Shown: positions 50,321-60,065 of the stretch, piece after piece | Layout: each line of letters starts with the position of its first letter | Position numbering within the stretch: the stretch's first letter is position 1 | From: Sporosarcina luteola | GTDB taxonomy: Bacteria; Bacillota; Bacilli; Bacillales_A; Planococcaceae | Direction of reading: 5' to 3' | Length of the DNA stretch: 64,000 nucleotides | NCBI RefSeq assembly: GCF_023715245.1 | Contig: NZ_JAMBNV010000001.1 | Location: 806,001-870,000, forward strand | Made by a program: the position numbers and the translations under genes | Notes under the pieces: generated by a model | Seen by the model: the letters and a program-made list of their open reading frames with translations, nothing else | What the model was told of the DNA's origin: nothing | Database searches by the model: none

Positions 50321-50507
50321 CTATTCTCCTCCCACAAAACTCTCCCCTCCAAGTCATCTTTTCTCTCCATCCGAATATACATAGTTGTAACAATCACCGA
50401 CAACCCAATCTCGGACAAGCAACGCTCCGAGAACCAAAGGAGGAATCCACCAAATAAAACCCATAACACAACACGCACCACAAAATCGAATAAAGGGGGA
50501 ATTTGTA

Positions 50508-52064
50508 ATGAAAAGGACTTTCACTCTCTTATTTCTCACAATGATTGTCTTCGCACTAATCCTTTCCGGCTGCGGAGGGAAAAAAGCGAAGAAGGGCAAC
50601 CGAGAGATTATCGTTGCAGCGATTTCGGAACCGGATTCTGTGGATGTGCATCGAACATCGTCGATGGGGGATGCGAACTCTGCTTTGTACGATCCTTTGA
50701 TGAAGTATGACGATAACGGGAATATCGTCGGGAATTTAGTGAAGGAGTATACGGTTTCGCCGGATGGCAAGGAAGTGACGTTCGAGCTGAAAGAGGTTGT
50801 CGAATTTCATTCCGGAAAGCCTGTGAACGCGGAAGCGGTGAAGAAGTCGTTTGAACGGTTGATGGAGTCTTCGCCGTTCAAAACGAATGCAGGAGACATT
50901 AGCAAAATAGAAGTTGTCAGCGAATATGTATTCAAGATTACGTGGAATGAGCCGTTTGCGCCGTTCTTCACGAATGCGACGTCGGATTACTTATCTCCGA
51001 TCGACGTGTCTGTGCTTGATAGCAACGGGGAAGGGTTTGAGAAAAATCCGAGTGCTACGGGGGCTTTGAAGCTTAAGGAAATCAAACGTGGGGATTCGTT
51101 AGTTTACGAACCAAGTGATAAATATGACTGGGGTAAAGAAGGACCTGGCTTTGACAAAGTGACATACCGTTTTATTCCAGATGAAGAGACTCGGATCTTG
51201 GAGTTCAAAAAAGGGAATGTGGATGTTTTAGGAAGCGTTCCTTATCAATATATCGAAGAGCTTGAGAAGGAAGACGGCGTGACGATTGTACGGGTTCCGA
51301 ATTACGTATTAAGTTACCTCGGTTGGAATAACAAGAAACCAATATTCCAAGACGTGCGCGTGAGACAAGCGATCGCAATGGCGATTGATCGTGATGCGAT
51401 CATTTCGAACACATTCAGGGGCGAGGCGAAGCCAGTGTTTGGTCCATTGCCTCCAGCGACATTTGGCTATAGCGAGAAGATCGAAGAAATGGCGCGCAGC
51501 AAATATGCAAAGGATCTTGATAAAGCAAAACAATTATTATCAGAGGCAGGCTGGAAAGACAAGAATAAAGACGGCATCGTCATGAAAGACGGCAAGCCGT
51601 TCAAAGTGGATCTTTGGGTGGATGATGATCCGGCAAACCAACGTGCGGCCCAGATCATTCAAAATCAATTGAAGGAAATCGGTATCGACCTCTCCATTTC
51701 GGTAAAAGAATCAGCGACGATCATCGAACAGACGCCGAAGGGTGCTCATGATATGCTGCTCTGGGGTTTTGGCTGGCTTGACGCAGATGTATTGAACTTC
51801 CTTCTATTCGGGGAAGGGAAATCTACTCGCCTGCATTATGAAGTCGAAGAAATCTATAGCCTTTTAGAAAAAGGTGCGCTTGAAATGGATCAGGAGAAAC
51901 GATTGAAACTGTATGAGGATGCACAAAAGCTGTTAGTTGAGCAATCTCCTTGGGTACCGCTTTATGTGAAAGAGAATATTACGGCAATCCGGAATTTCGA
52001 GGAATTCGAGATTCATCCGAGGCGAAATCTTATCATGTGGGAAAACGTCAAAGTGGCAAAATAG
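50508..52064 (+). CDS. Oligopeptide/dipeptide ABC transporter substrate-binding lipoprotein
   Basis: 518 aa SBP_bac_5 protein. Lipobox LSGC (Cys about 22), then the family core SVDVHRTSSMGDANSALYDPL, VTFELKEVVEFHSGKPVNAE and RQAIAMAIDRDAIIS. It captures a peptide or related ligand outside the membrane for the following permeases. First gene of a six-gene operon. Composition is AT-richer than the first 40 kb. Confidence 0.92.
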   Translation: MKRTFTLLFLTMIVFALILSGCGGKKAKKGNREIIVAAISEPDSVDVHRTSSMGDANSALYDPLMKYDDNGNIVGNLVKEYTVSPDGKEVTFELKEVVEFHSGKPVNAEAVKKSFERLMESSPFKTNAGDISKIEVVSEYVFKITWNEPFAPFFTNATSDYLSPIDVSVLDSNGEGFEKNPSATGALKLKEIKRGDSLVYEPSDKYDWGKEGPGFDKVTYRFIPDEETRILEFKKGNVDVLGSVPYQYIEELEKEDGVTIVRVPNYVLSYLGWNNKKPIFQDVRVRQAIAMAIDRDAIISNTFRGEAKPVFGPLPPATFGYSEKIEEMARSKYAKDLDKAKQLLSEAGWKDKNKDGIVMKDGKPFKVDLWVDDDPANQRAAQIIQNQLKEIGIDLSISVKESATIIEQTPKGAHDMLLWGFGWLDADVLNFLLFGEGKSTRLHYEVEEIYSLLEKGALEMDQEKRLKLYEDAQKLLVEQSPWVPLYVKENITAIRNFEEFEIHPRRNLIMWENVKVAK

Positions 52065-52133
52065 TCGATTTCACGGGAACGCAGTCTTATCCAATGGATA
52101 GACGGTGTTCCCGTATGTATAGGAGTGCATGGA

Positions 52134-53054
52134 ATGTCGTCTTATTTACTGAAGCGTCTGTTGACAATGGGGGTTACTTTGATTGGCGTTTCTTTACTCG
52201 TCTTCTTCATGATTCATCTCGTGCCGGGCAATCCTGTTACGTATATTTTGGGGGATTTTGCGACGGTAGAATCTATTAAAGAATTGGAAAGCAGACTTGG
52301 ATTGGACTTGCCAATCATCACTCAATATTGGACGTATATGTTGAATGCAGTTCAAGGTGACCTCGGAACATCTTACATTACCGGCTACACAGTAGTGGAA
52401 GAAATTTTAAATCGGATTCCGATTACCGCCCAATTGGCATTGTACAGTGTCACTTTCGGTTCCATCATAGGGATTTTGATGGGGATTATTGCTGCTGTTA
52501 AGCAAAACACGGTTTACGATCAATTAGCCATGCTGATCGCACTTGTCGGGATTTCGGCGCCAGGTTTTTGGATCGCATTGTTTTTAATTCTTCTTTTCTC
52601 CTACCAGTTAGGCATTTTCCCGATTTCAGGATATAGCGGGTTCTACTCGCTCATTTTGCCTTCGATTACGTTAGGTTTAGGGACGGCGGGAACGATAGCG
52701 CGGATGACCCGGTCCAGTATGCTCGATGTCATTAAGCAGGATTATATCCGGACTGCTCAAGCGAAAGGGGCAAGCCTATACCGGCTCATTTTCCAACATA
52801 GCTTGCAAAATGCACTCATTCCGGTAGTGACAGTCATCGGAATGCAATTTGGCTATTTGATGGCTGGAGCGGTAGTGACGGAAACGGTGTTTGCATTACC
52901 TGGTCTTGGAAGCTTAGTAGTGTCTGCTATTTCAACACGAGATATTCCAACTGTCCAAGGATTGCTCTTGTTTATGGCGTCGATGATAATACTTGCGAAC
53001 TTGGTAGTAGACCTTCTTTACACGAAGTTGGACCCGCGCATTCGATTCGACTGA
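52134..53054 (+). CDS. ABC transporter permease, DppB/OppB type
   Basis: 306 aa, six membrane segments; typical N-terminus SSYLLKRLLTMGVTLIGVSLLVFF, GDLGTSYITG and the EAA loop DYIRTAQAKGASLYRLIF. Start ATG at 52134, 8 nt after AGGAG. Forms the channel with the next gene. Confidence 0.92.
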   Translation: MSSYLLKRLLTMGVTLIGVSLLVFFMIHLVPGNPVTYILGDFATVESIKELESRLGLDLPIITQYWTYMLNAVQGDLGTSYITGYTVVEEILNRIPITAQLALYSVTFGSIIGILMGIIAAVKQNTVYDQLAMLIALVGISAPGFWIALFLILLFSYQLGIFPISGYSGFYSLILPSITLGLGTAGTIARMTRSSMLDVIKQDYIRTAQAKGASLYRLIFQHSLQNALIPVVTVIGMQFGYLMAGAVVTETVFALPGLGSLVVSAISTRDIPTVQGLLLFMASMIILANLVVDLLYTKLDPRIRFD

Positions 53055-53082
53055 CAGGCGAAGCTGAAAGGAGGAAGTCGAT

Positions 53083-53982
53083 TTGAAACAGTTGGACGGT
53101 GGAAATGGACCGGTTGTTTATGTAGATGAAGCCATAGAACTGAAAGCACACTCAAAGTATCGGAGTTTTTGGAAGAAGCTCAAGAAGAATAAAGGCGCAC
53201 TAGTAGGGGCTGGGATTCTCTTCTTTTTCATTACAATGTCCGCTCTTGCACCATTTATAGGGCATTATCCTGTCAATGAAATGATGTTTGAAGACAGTTT
53301 ACAAGGGCCGAGCGCAAAGCATTTACTTGGGACGGATGAATTTGGGCGAGATTTGTTCACAAGAATGTTATACGGAGGACGCGTCTCCTTGCTAATGGGG
53401 CTTGTGGCCGTTTCAATTTCGGGGACAATCGGCGTCATTTTAGGTGTGATCGCAGGCTATTACCGTAAGCTTGATATGTACATCATGCAGTTCATGGATA
53501 TATTGATGGCTTTTCCTTCATTGCTGATGGCCATTGCAATCGTTTCGATTCTTGGTGTCGGGTTGACTAACGCAATGATTGCCGTTGCGATTTCAGTCAT
53601 TCCTTCTTTCGTTAGGATTGTCCGAGGCTCCGTATTATCCGTTCGGGAAACAGAGTACGTGGAAGCGTCGAGGGCGCTGGGCGTGAAAGATTGGAGAATC
53701 ATCGTTAAACATATCTTACCGAACGTTGCTTCTCCAATTATCGTTCTTGCAACGATTCAATTTGGCGGCAGCATTTTATCCGCCGCGGCACTAAGCTTCC
53801 TTGGGTTAGGTGCTCAGCCGCCGAATCCGGAATGGGGAGCGCTAGTCTACGTGGGTAAATCATTTTTAAGCCAAGCATGGTGGATGACATTGTTCCCGGG
53901 ACTTGCAATTATGCTCGTTGTATTAGGCTTCAATTTATTAGGCGATGGTTTGCGGGATGCTTTGGATCCTAGGCTTAAATAG
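53083..53982 (+). CDS. ABC transporter permease, DppC/OppC type
   Basis: 299 aa, with an N-terminal cytoplasmic tail and the OppC_N segment FWKKLKKNKGALVGAGI, then HLLGTDEFGRDLFTRMLYGG-like LLGTDEFGRDLFTR and the EAA loop YVEASRALGVKDWRIIVKHI. TTG start after GGAGG. Partner of the DppB-like permease. Confidence 0.92.
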   Translation: MKQLDGGNGPVVYVDEAIELKAHSKYRSFWKKLKKNKGALVGAGILFFFITMSALAPFIGHYPVNEMMFEDSLQGPSAKHLLGTDEFGRDLFTRMLYGGRVSLLMGLVAVSISGTIGVILGVIAGYYRKLDMYIMQFMDILMAFPSLLMAIAIVSILGVGLTNAMIAVAISVIPSFVRIVRGSVLSVRETEYVEASRALGVKDWRIIVKHILPNVASPIIVLATIQFGGSILSAAALSFLGLGAQPPNPEWGALVYVGKSFLSQAWWMTLFPGLAIMLVVLGFNLLGDGLRDALDPRLK

Positions 53983-53997
53983 TAGGGGGAGATCTAT

Positions 53998-54891
53998 TTG
54001 CTAAAGGAAAAGATCGAGTCATATATAAGTGGAATAGATGCGACTTTTGGGATTTCAATTAAACATTTAGGGACGAACGAAGAAGTGCATTTACAAGGCG
54101 ATCGCTACTTTCAAACAGCAAGCGTCGTAAAGGTCCCGATACTTGCGGCTTTGTATGATGCCGTCTATAAAGGAAGAATTGATATTAAGGAAAGAATCGT
54201 ACTGCAAAAGGAAGATCGAATCCCGGGCTCCGGTGTGTTTCAAGAAATGGATGCCGGAATATCGCCGACAATTAAAGACTTGGCAATGATGATGATCATC
54301 GTCAGTGACAATATGGCGACGGACAAGCTGTTAACGATGGTAGATTCGCAAACGGTCCAGGATTATATGCGAACAATTGGTTTAGAGCATATCCATGTGA
54401 AGCACTCGATTTGGGAGCTGTTAAGTTTATGTGCGGGCATTGGGCCTACAGAATATAGTGATGAAATGTTCAATCAGATCATTAATACATTGATAGCAGG
54501 TCATTATGATCGGGATAGTATCGTTTTTCAAGAAACCACTGAAAACAATGTGAGCACAACCCGTGACATGAACCGGTTAATGGAGAAGATTGCGAGAGGT
54601 GAAATTTTCTCAAAAGCATGCTGTACCGATATCCGTGAAATTCTCCTACGCCAACAATACACACAACGCATTCCAGGTTTATTGCCAAGAGGAACGAAAG
54701 TCGCCAATAAAACCGGGAGTTTAGGGACGGTTTATAACGACACAGGCATCGTCTATTTGCCCGATCAAAAAGGTGAATTTGTCATCACTGTATTTTCAGT
54801 TGGCAAAACGCTCGACTACGAAGGGAATGAACCAATCGCCCGGATTGCGAAGATCGCCTTCGATTATTTTCTAGAAGGGGCGGCTGGATGA
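53998..54891 (+). CDS. Leaderless class A beta-lactamase-fold serine hydrolase
   Basis: 297 aa (Beta-lactamase2 family). Complete active-site motifs: SVVK (Ser42, Lys45), SDN (102-104) and KTG (237-239). No signal peptide or membrane segment, so it should act in the cytoplasm, unlike true beta-lactamases. Set inside the peptide-transport operon, 15 bp after the permease and overlapping the ATPase region, it may be a peptidase or amidase for the imported peptide. Drug resistance is not implied. TTG start after GGGGGAG. Confidence 0.85.
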   Translation: MLKEKIESYISGIDATFGISIKHLGTNEEVHLQGDRYFQTASVVKVPILAALYDAVYKGRIDIKERIVLQKEDRIPGSGVFQEMDAGISPTIKDLAMMMIIVSDNMATDKLLTMVDSQTVQDYMRTIGLEHIHVKHSIWELLSLCAGIGPTEYSDEMFNQIINTLIAGHYDRDSIVFQETTENNVSTTRDMNRLMEKIARGEIFSKACCTDIREILLRQQYTQRIPGLLPRGTKVANKTGSLGTVYNDTGIVYLPDQKGEFVITVFSVGKTLDYEGNEPIARIAKIAFDYFLEGAAG

Positions 54892-55875
54892 ATGGAGGAG
54901 CTATTGAAAGTAGAAGATATGCACATTTTTTTTCATGGGGAAAAAGGTGATGTGATTCCTGCAGTGAAAGGGGTTAACTTCCATATCCATGAAGGGGAGA
55001 CGCTTGGGTTAGTTGGGGAGTCAGGATGCGGTAAGAGCTTGACGTCCCTTTCCATTATGCAGTTGATTCCAAAAAATGATGGTTTTACAGAAGGAAAAAT
55101 ATTGCTTGACGATATAGATGTGAATGTATGCAGCGAAAAAGAAATGAGGGCCATCCGTGGGAATAAAATGTCGATGATCTTTCAAGAGCCGATGACTTCC
55201 TTGAATCCAGTCCATAAAATCGGCAAGCAAATCGGTGAAGTGCTCTTATTACATGACGTAGGGGACCCGAAAATAATTAAAGTGCGGACGATTGAAATTC
55301 TTAAGAAGGTCGGCATTCCTAGAGCGGAGAAGATTGTTGATGAGTACCCCCACCAATTGTCGGGCGGAATGCGCCAAAGGGTCATGATTGCGATGGCGAT
55401 GGCTTGCAATCCCAAATTATTGATTGCGGATGAACCTACGACGGCATTGGATGTAACGATACAAGCCCAGATATTGGACTTGATGAACACGTTGCAGGAA
55501 GAATACAAAACCGCAATCCTATTGATCACACATGATTTAGGTGTCATTGCCGAAATGGCGGACCGTGTGATGGTAATGTATTATGGACAAATCGTTGAAG
55601 AGGCGGACGTGCGTTCACTGTTTAAAGAACCGAAGCACCCATACACACTTGGTTTATTGCATTCTGTACCGACTTTAGAGGCTGAGGATGAAGCACGCTT
55701 GAATCCGATTCATGGAACTGTGCCGAATTTGGGTGATATCCAAGTGGGCTGTCCATTTCGGGCAAGATGTGAAAGGGCCTTTGACAAATGCAAAGAGGAA
55801 AACCCTCCTTTATTCCAAATGGACAACCACTCCGTTAGATGCTGGTTGTACGAGGGGCAGGGGGTATCCGTATGA
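54892..55875 (+). CDS. Oligopeptide ABC transporter ATPase, DppD/OppD type
   Basis: 327 aa. Walker [14 protein letters not shown], signature LSGGMRQRVMIAMAMA, Walker B LLIADEPTTALD and the C-terminal oligopeptide-ATPase segment GCPFRARCERAFDKC with an iron-sulfur-type Cys pattern. Start ATG at 54892 (a TTG at 54904 after GGAGGAG is an alternative). The stop overlaps the next start by 4 bp. Confidence 0.92.
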   Translation: MEELLKVEDMHIFFHGEKGDVIPAVKGVNFHIHEGETLGLVGESGCGKSLTSLSIMQLIPKNDGFTEGKILLDDIDVNVCSEKEMRAIRGNKMSMIFQEPMTSLNPVHKIGKQIGEVLLLHDVGDPKIIKVRTIEILKKVGIPRAEKIVDEYPHQLSGGMRQRVMIAMAMACNPKLLIADEPTTALDVTIQAQILDLMNTLQEEYKTAILLITHDLGVIAEMADRVMVMYYGQIVEEADVRSLFKEPKHPYTLGLLHSVPTLEAEDEARLNPIHGTVPNLGDIQVGCPFRARCERAFDKCKEENPPLFQMDNHSVRCWLYEGQGVSV

Positions 55876-56888
55876 GCGAACCTTTGTTAACGGTTAGAGA
55901 TTTGAAAACATATTTTCCACTACGCAAAGGTTTATTCAAAAGAAATAATGGGTTTGTCAAAGCGGTGGATGGTATCAGTTTTCAAGTGCAACGAGGAGAA
56001 ACACTGGGCATTGTCGGGGAAAGCGGCTGCGGGAAATCTACAATGGGACGAAGTATTCTCCGATTAATCGAACCTAGCTCGGGCTCCATCCAATTTGAAG
56101 GGCAAGAAGTGACAACGTTGAAAGGTTCTCAATTAAGGAAATTAAGGGCGGAAATGCAAATTGTCTTTCAGGATCCGTATGCTTCTTTGAATCCGAAATT
56201 GACGGTTGGCTCAATCTTAGATGAGGCATTGTCAACACACCATATTGGAAATAACGCAAAGCAACGAAAAGAGATGATTTCGGATTTATTATCAAGTGTG
56301 GGGTTAAGCCCTTCACATATCGGGCGTTATCCACATGAGTTCAGTGGCGGACAGCGGCAGCGGATCGGGATTGCACGTGCGGTTGCAGTCAAGCCTTCAA
56401 TTATCATTGCGGATGAACCTGTTTCTGCGTTAGATGTTTCTGTACAAGCCCAGATTCTGAATTTATTTGAAGAGTTGAAAGAGACGTTGGGGCTGACGTA
56501 TATTTTCATCGCTCACGACTTGAGCGTCGTCAAACATGTCAGCGATCGAATCGGCGTCATGTATTTAGGGAGGATTGTCGAGCTTTCCGATAAGAAGGAG
56601 CTATTCAAAAATCCTTTACATCCATATACACAAGCTTTAATGTCGGCTGTTCCTTCGCTAGATCCTGACGTGAAGAAAGAACGGATCATCTTAAAAGGTG
56701 ACGTGCCAAATCCGGCAGCTCCACCTTCAGGTTGCCCATTCCATCCACGGTGCCAATTTGCCAAGGACGTTTGCAAATCGGTGAGACCGAAAGAGATTTC
56801 GGTTAGTTCAGTAAGGACTGTTAGTTGTCATATGTATGATGATGAGCATCGGAATATATTTTCAGGTTTTTCAGTTATAGAAAAATAG
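55872..56888 (+). CDS. Oligopeptide ABC transporter ATPase, DppF/OppF type
   Basis: 338 aa. Begins [20 protein letters not shown]; Walker [14 protein letters not shown], signature [16 protein letters not shown], Walker [12 protein letters not shown] and the tail [15 protein letters not shown]. Coupled ATGA start at 55872; the upstream frame lies in the previous gene. Last gene of the operon. Confidence 0.93.
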   Translation: MSEPLLTVRDLKTYFPLRKGLFKRNNGFVKAVDGISFQVQRGETLGIVGESGCGKSTMGRSILRLIEPSSGSIQFEGQEVTTLKGSQLRKLRAEMQIVFQDPYASLNPKLTVGSILDEALSTHHIGNNAKQRKEMISDLLSSVGLSPSHIGRYPHEFSGGQRQRIGIARAVAVKPSIIIADEPVSALDVSVQAQILNLFEELKETLGLTYIFIAHDLSVVKHVSDRIGVMYLGRIVELSDKKELFKNPLHPYTQALMSAVPSLDPDVKKERIILKGDVPNPAAPPSGCPFHPRCQFAKDVCKSVRPKEISVSSVRTVSCHMYDDEHRNIFSGFSVIEK

Positions 56889-56923
56889 CTTTTATCAATG
56901 TGGTTAATTAATGAATGAAAGTG

Positions 56924-56967
56924 TGAGTATGTGACCGACTTTTAGTCGATCTCATACTCGCTTTTTT
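56924..56967 (+). terminator. Terminator of the opp-like operon
   Basis: GAGTATGTGACCGACT / AGTCGATCTCATACTC hairpin with TTTTTT. Confidence 0.85.
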
Positions 56968-57065
56968 GTTTTTTAAGCCACATATTTTTATTCAAGTCAG
57001 AAAAAGAGGAGATATGAAAATGATGTCTGTATGTACTCTACAAAAAAAGTAATCATATTTGTTTG

Positions 57066-57077
57066 TAATTGACATAG
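57066..57077 (+). promoter_or_regulatory. Shared 12-mer upstream of the acyl-CoA dehydrogenase gene
   Basis: TAATTGACATAG, containing a TTGACA -35 with no good -10 at 17 nt. The identical 12-mer recurs at 63382-63393 before the SDR gene. Possibly an activated promoter of the PucR regulon. Confidence 0.4.
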
Positions 57078-57140
57078 AAGTGCGAGAGTCTACTCGGTAG
57101 AATTCGGTTATAGTTAGAATATTTGAAAGGGGTAGTCAAT

Positions 57141-58379
57141 TTGGATTTCACTATAAATAATGATGTCAAAGAAGTTCTTGCAGCAATAAACAAATTTCTT
57201 GAAGCAGAAGTTGTCCCACTTCAAGAAAAGTATAAGCGCGAGTTGGAAAATGAACGCTATTTTTATAATGAGGATGGAACATATTCTCCAAACGTCGTGG
57301 AAGCATTTAAACTGATTCGGATGAAGTCGGCCGAGGCTGGATTTTACAATATGTTTGGGGAACCTGAATTAGGAGGATCAGGAGACGTTTTTGGTCCTGT
57401 TTCAATTGCTTTGATCTTTGAACATCTGACAAAGAAGCACGGCATCGACCCTTTTTCTTATGAAATGTTCCCAAGGGGCTTATTCACAGGTGGATTAACA
57501 CCTGTTTTGCTTGGTCTACAAGAAGAAATCCGAGAAGAAGTGCTTAAGGAAATTTCAAGCGGGGAAACATTGCTTTGCTTTGGCCTCAGTGAGCCGGATG
57601 CGGGTTCAGATGTTTGGAATATGCAAACAAAAGCTGTACAAGACGGGGACGAGTGGGTGATCAATGGAACGAAGCAATGGATAACAAACGCCCATTACGC
57701 CAAATATGTGATGACTTTCGCGATTACAGATCCGGAACTAGCAAAGGCGAGAAAAGGTGGAATCAGTTGTTTTCTCGTTCCAATCGATGGCGTGACGGTT
57801 GTCCCGACATCGACGATTCCAGTGCTAGGTCATTTGGGATCTGCAACGGCAATCATTTCATTTGAAAATGCCCGTGTCCATCAGAAGTATATTATTGGAG
57901 ATTTACATCAAGGGTTTGGGAAAGCGTTAAAAGGAGTGGATTTGGGACGTATCGTCATGGCGGCTTTATGTGTAGGTGTTGCACAATGGGCATTAAAAAT
58001 TGCAGTTAATTATGCGAATGAACGTAAAACGTTCGGGGTGACGATCGGGAACCACCAAGCGATTCAAATGATGTTAGCTGATTGTGCGATGGATATTTAC
58101 GCCGGGCGTAATATGCTGCTGAACTGCGCATGGAAAATGGAAAATCAATCTGAATTACCGCTGAAGGAAATATCAATGATCAAAGCATTCTGTACAGAAA
58201 TGGCACAAAGGGTCATTGATAATTGCATGCAAATTTGCGGTGGGATGGGGTTGACGAACGAAATGAAACTTGAAAAAGCGTGGAGATGGGCAAGGATGAT
58301 GCGTATTCCAGATGGGACAACCGAGATTCAAAAAAGAACAATTGCGAAAAAATTGTTGCAAGGCGATTTGCAATTTTGA
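57141..58379 (+). CDS. Acyl-CoA dehydrogenase
   Basis: 412 aa. Family blocks: LCFGLSEPDAGSDVWNMQT (FAD/substrate), WVINGTKQWITNAHYAKYV, ERKTFGVTIGNHQAIQMMLA and the C-terminal ICGGMGLTNEMKLEKAWRWARMM. Oxidises an acyl-CoA to the enoyl-CoA with FAD. TTG start at 57141 after AAAGGGG. Near a TRAP transporter and an SDR, it may degrade the imported acid after CoA activation; the substrate is unknown. Confidence 0.9.
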   Translation: MDFTINNDVKEVLAAINKFLEAEVVPLQEKYKRELENERYFYNEDGTYSPNVVEAFKLIRMKSAEAGFYNMFGEPELGGSGDVFGPVSIALIFEHLTKKHGIDPFSYEMFPRGLFTGGLTPVLLGLQEEIREEVLKEISSGETLLCFGLSEPDAGSDVWNMQTKAVQDGDEWVINGTKQWITNAHYAKYVMTFAITDPELAKARKGGISCFLVPIDGVTVVPTSTIPVLGHLGSATAIISFENARVHQKYIIGDLHQGFGKALKGVDLGRIVMAALCVGVAQWALKIAVNYANERKTFGVTIGNHQAIQMMLADCAMDIYAGRNMLLNCAWKMENQSELPLKEISMIKAFCTEMAQRVIDNCMQICGGMGLTNEMKLEKAWRWARMMRIPDGTTEIQKRTIAKKLLQGDLQF

Positions 58380-58392
58380 ATTGAAAAAGAAA

Positions 58393-58406
58393 TGAAAGCG
58401 GTTACT
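58393..58406 (+). promoter_or_regulatory. CcpA-binding cre site before dctP
   Basis: TGAAAGCGGTTACT fits the cre consensus TGWAANCGNTNWCA at 13 of 14 positions, 25 bp upstream of dctP. Suggests carbon catabolite repression of the TRAP transporter. Confidence 0.65.
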
Positions 58407-58430
58407 TTCATAAGAAGAGGAGTGAGATAG

Positions 58431-59498
58431 ATGAAAAAGGTTTTCGCTATTTTGGGCTTGGCGTTACTATTAATCCTAGGTGCTTGCAGTAAAGTGGACA
58501 GTGGTTCAGAGAACAGTGACTCTAAAAAAGTATACGAGTTGAACGTCAGTAACATTCAGCCTTCCACGCATCACTACGTGTACAACGTTTATGAACCATG
58601 GACAGAATTTGTGGAAAAAGAAACTAATGGACGTGTGAAGGTAAATGTATATCACGGAGGGACTTTAGGAAAGCCGACTTCAGCTTTTGAAGATACCCGA
58701 GGTGGTATTGCCGATATAGGGTTGGTCATTTCAACATACTATTATGATAGTATTTTCTTCCCTTACACAATTGGAAACTTGCCGTTCGCTTTCCCGGATT
58801 CTCAGGTAGGCAGTGAAATCATGACGAAGTTCGGGGAAAAATACGCTGTCGATGCAATTGAAGAAGAAGTTCATTATTTGGGTGGAAGTTATGTAACCGA
58901 TCCATATAATCTATTTTCCCAAAAACCAATTCGAAAAATTGAAGATATAAGAGGATTGAAAATGAGAGTTCAAGGTAAGTCGGATGTCCCGCTTGTAGAA
59001 GCGTGGGGCGGTGTTCCTGTATCGATTCCTTTGGATGAAACGTATGAAGCTTTGCAAAAGGGTACGTTGGATACCGCTTTCTATTCGACAATCGGCGTTT
59101 TGGGTCACAAATACTATGAGGTGGCACCAAATGTAATGAAATTGGGAACAACCGTTACGCCTGTTACGCCAATCATGAACAAAGAATACTATGAATCGCT
59201 GCCAGAAGACTTGCAAAAAATGTTTGATGAAGTGCTTGGACCGAAATTGGCTGAGTTGTTGAGTGAGACGCACAAAAAGGAATTGGACAAAGCGTATGTC
59301 GAACTGGATAAGCTAATTGAAGGCAAGGGAGAAATCATTGAATTGGCTCCTGAAGAAGAGGCGAAATTTAAAGCTTCCGCAAAGACGATTTGGGATGATT
59401 GGGTCGCAGATGCGAATGCGAAAGGTTATCCGGGAGATCAGATGATGGAGGACTTTAAAAAAATGATTCTTGAAGAAGGATTACAACTACCGTTCTAA
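58431..59498 (+). CDS. dctP: TRAP transporter substrate-binding lipoprotein DctP
   Basis: 355 aa. Lipobox LGAC (Cys about 20). DctP fold with WTEFVEKETNGRVKVNVYHGG, the ligand-carboxylate arginine region GLKMRVQGKSDVPLVEAWGG and ETYEALQKGTLDTAF. It binds a carboxylate substrate outside the membrane. It is separated from dctQ by a perfect hairpin that probably lowers downstream expression. Confidence 0.92.
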   Translation: MKKVFAILGLALLLILGACSKVDSGSENSDSKKVYELNVSNIQPSTHHYVYNVYEPWTEFVEKETNGRVKVNVYHGGTLGKPTSAFEDTRGGIADIGLVISTYYYDSIFFPYTIGNLPFAFPDSQVGSEIMTKFGEKYAVDAIEEEVHYLGGSYVTDPYNLFSQKPIRKIEDIRGLKMRVQGKSDVPLVEAWGGVPVSIPLDETYEALQKGTLDTAFYSTIGVLGHKYYEVAPNVMKLGTTVTPVTPIMNKEYYESLPEDLQKMFDEVLGPKLAELLSETHKKELDKAYVELDKLIEGKGEIIELAPEEEAKFKASAKTIWDDWVADANAKGYPGDQMMEDFKKMILEEGLQLPF

Positions 59499-59512
59499 TT
59501 TTAGTGGAAAAG

Positions 59513-59547
59513 AATATGTCTTGGTTGTCAATCAAGACATATTTTTT
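59513..59547 (+). terminator. Intra-operon hairpin between dctP and dctQ
   Basis: AATATGTCTTG / CAAGACATATT perfect 11-bp stem with T6. Partial terminator that would favour excess binding protein over membrane subunits. Confidence 0.75.
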
Positions 59548-59566
59548 ACATATGGAGGTGAAATAA

Positions 59567-60064
59567 ATGGGAATTGTGGAGAAGTGGATAGGTTTTCTAA
59601 CGACAATTTCAAGATGGATTGCGATTTTCACAATGACGAGTATGGTGATTTTTACGACTTATGCAGTCATCAGCCGTAACTTGGGTGCTCCAGTCGTGGG
59701 AGATGTTGAATTCATGCAACTTGGCATGGTCGTGTTAATTATGTTCGCGCTCGCATACACGCAAAAAGAGAATGCCCATATTTCCATCGGGTTGATTGTC
59801 GATCGGTTACCGCGAAAAGTTCAAGAATTTATAGATGTCATCAGCTATCTTTCCACGTTCATCATTTGTATCCTCATTGGATGGGTCAGCTTAAAGATTG
59901 GATTGAATTCAATGATCGGGAATGTAAAAACGACAGATTTGCTTGGCGTCCCACATTTTCCGTTTCGATTCATCATCGCATTAGGTTTTACGATGTGGGG
60001 GCTGGAAGCCCTTTTAAAGGTCGTCCGTTCCACTGTTATTTTCTTTGCTGGAAAGGAGGGGTAA
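59567..60064 (+). CDS. dctQ: TRAP transporter small permease DctQ
   Basis: 165 aa with four membrane segments; YTQKENAHISIGLIVDRLPRK is the DctQ loop signature. Pairs with DctM. RBS GGAGGTG. Confidence 0.9.
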   Translation: MGIVEKWIGFLTTISRWIAIFTMTSMVIFTTYAVISRNLGAPVVGDVEFMQLGMVVLIMFALAYTQKENAHISIGLIVDRLPRKVQEFIDVISYLSTFIICILIGWVSLKIGLNSMIGNVKTTDLLGVPHFPFRFIIALGFTMWGLEALLKVVRSTVIFFAGKEG

Positions 60065-60065
60065 T

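Noticed and set aside
53998..54891. Beta-lactam resistance gene
   Set aside because: No signal peptide, and operon context with peptide transport; motifs alone do not show resistance.
57014..57052. 12-codon ORF after GAGGAG (MKMMSVCTLQKK)
   Set aside because: Has an RBS-like site but is too short and without features to support as a gene; could be a leader peptide.
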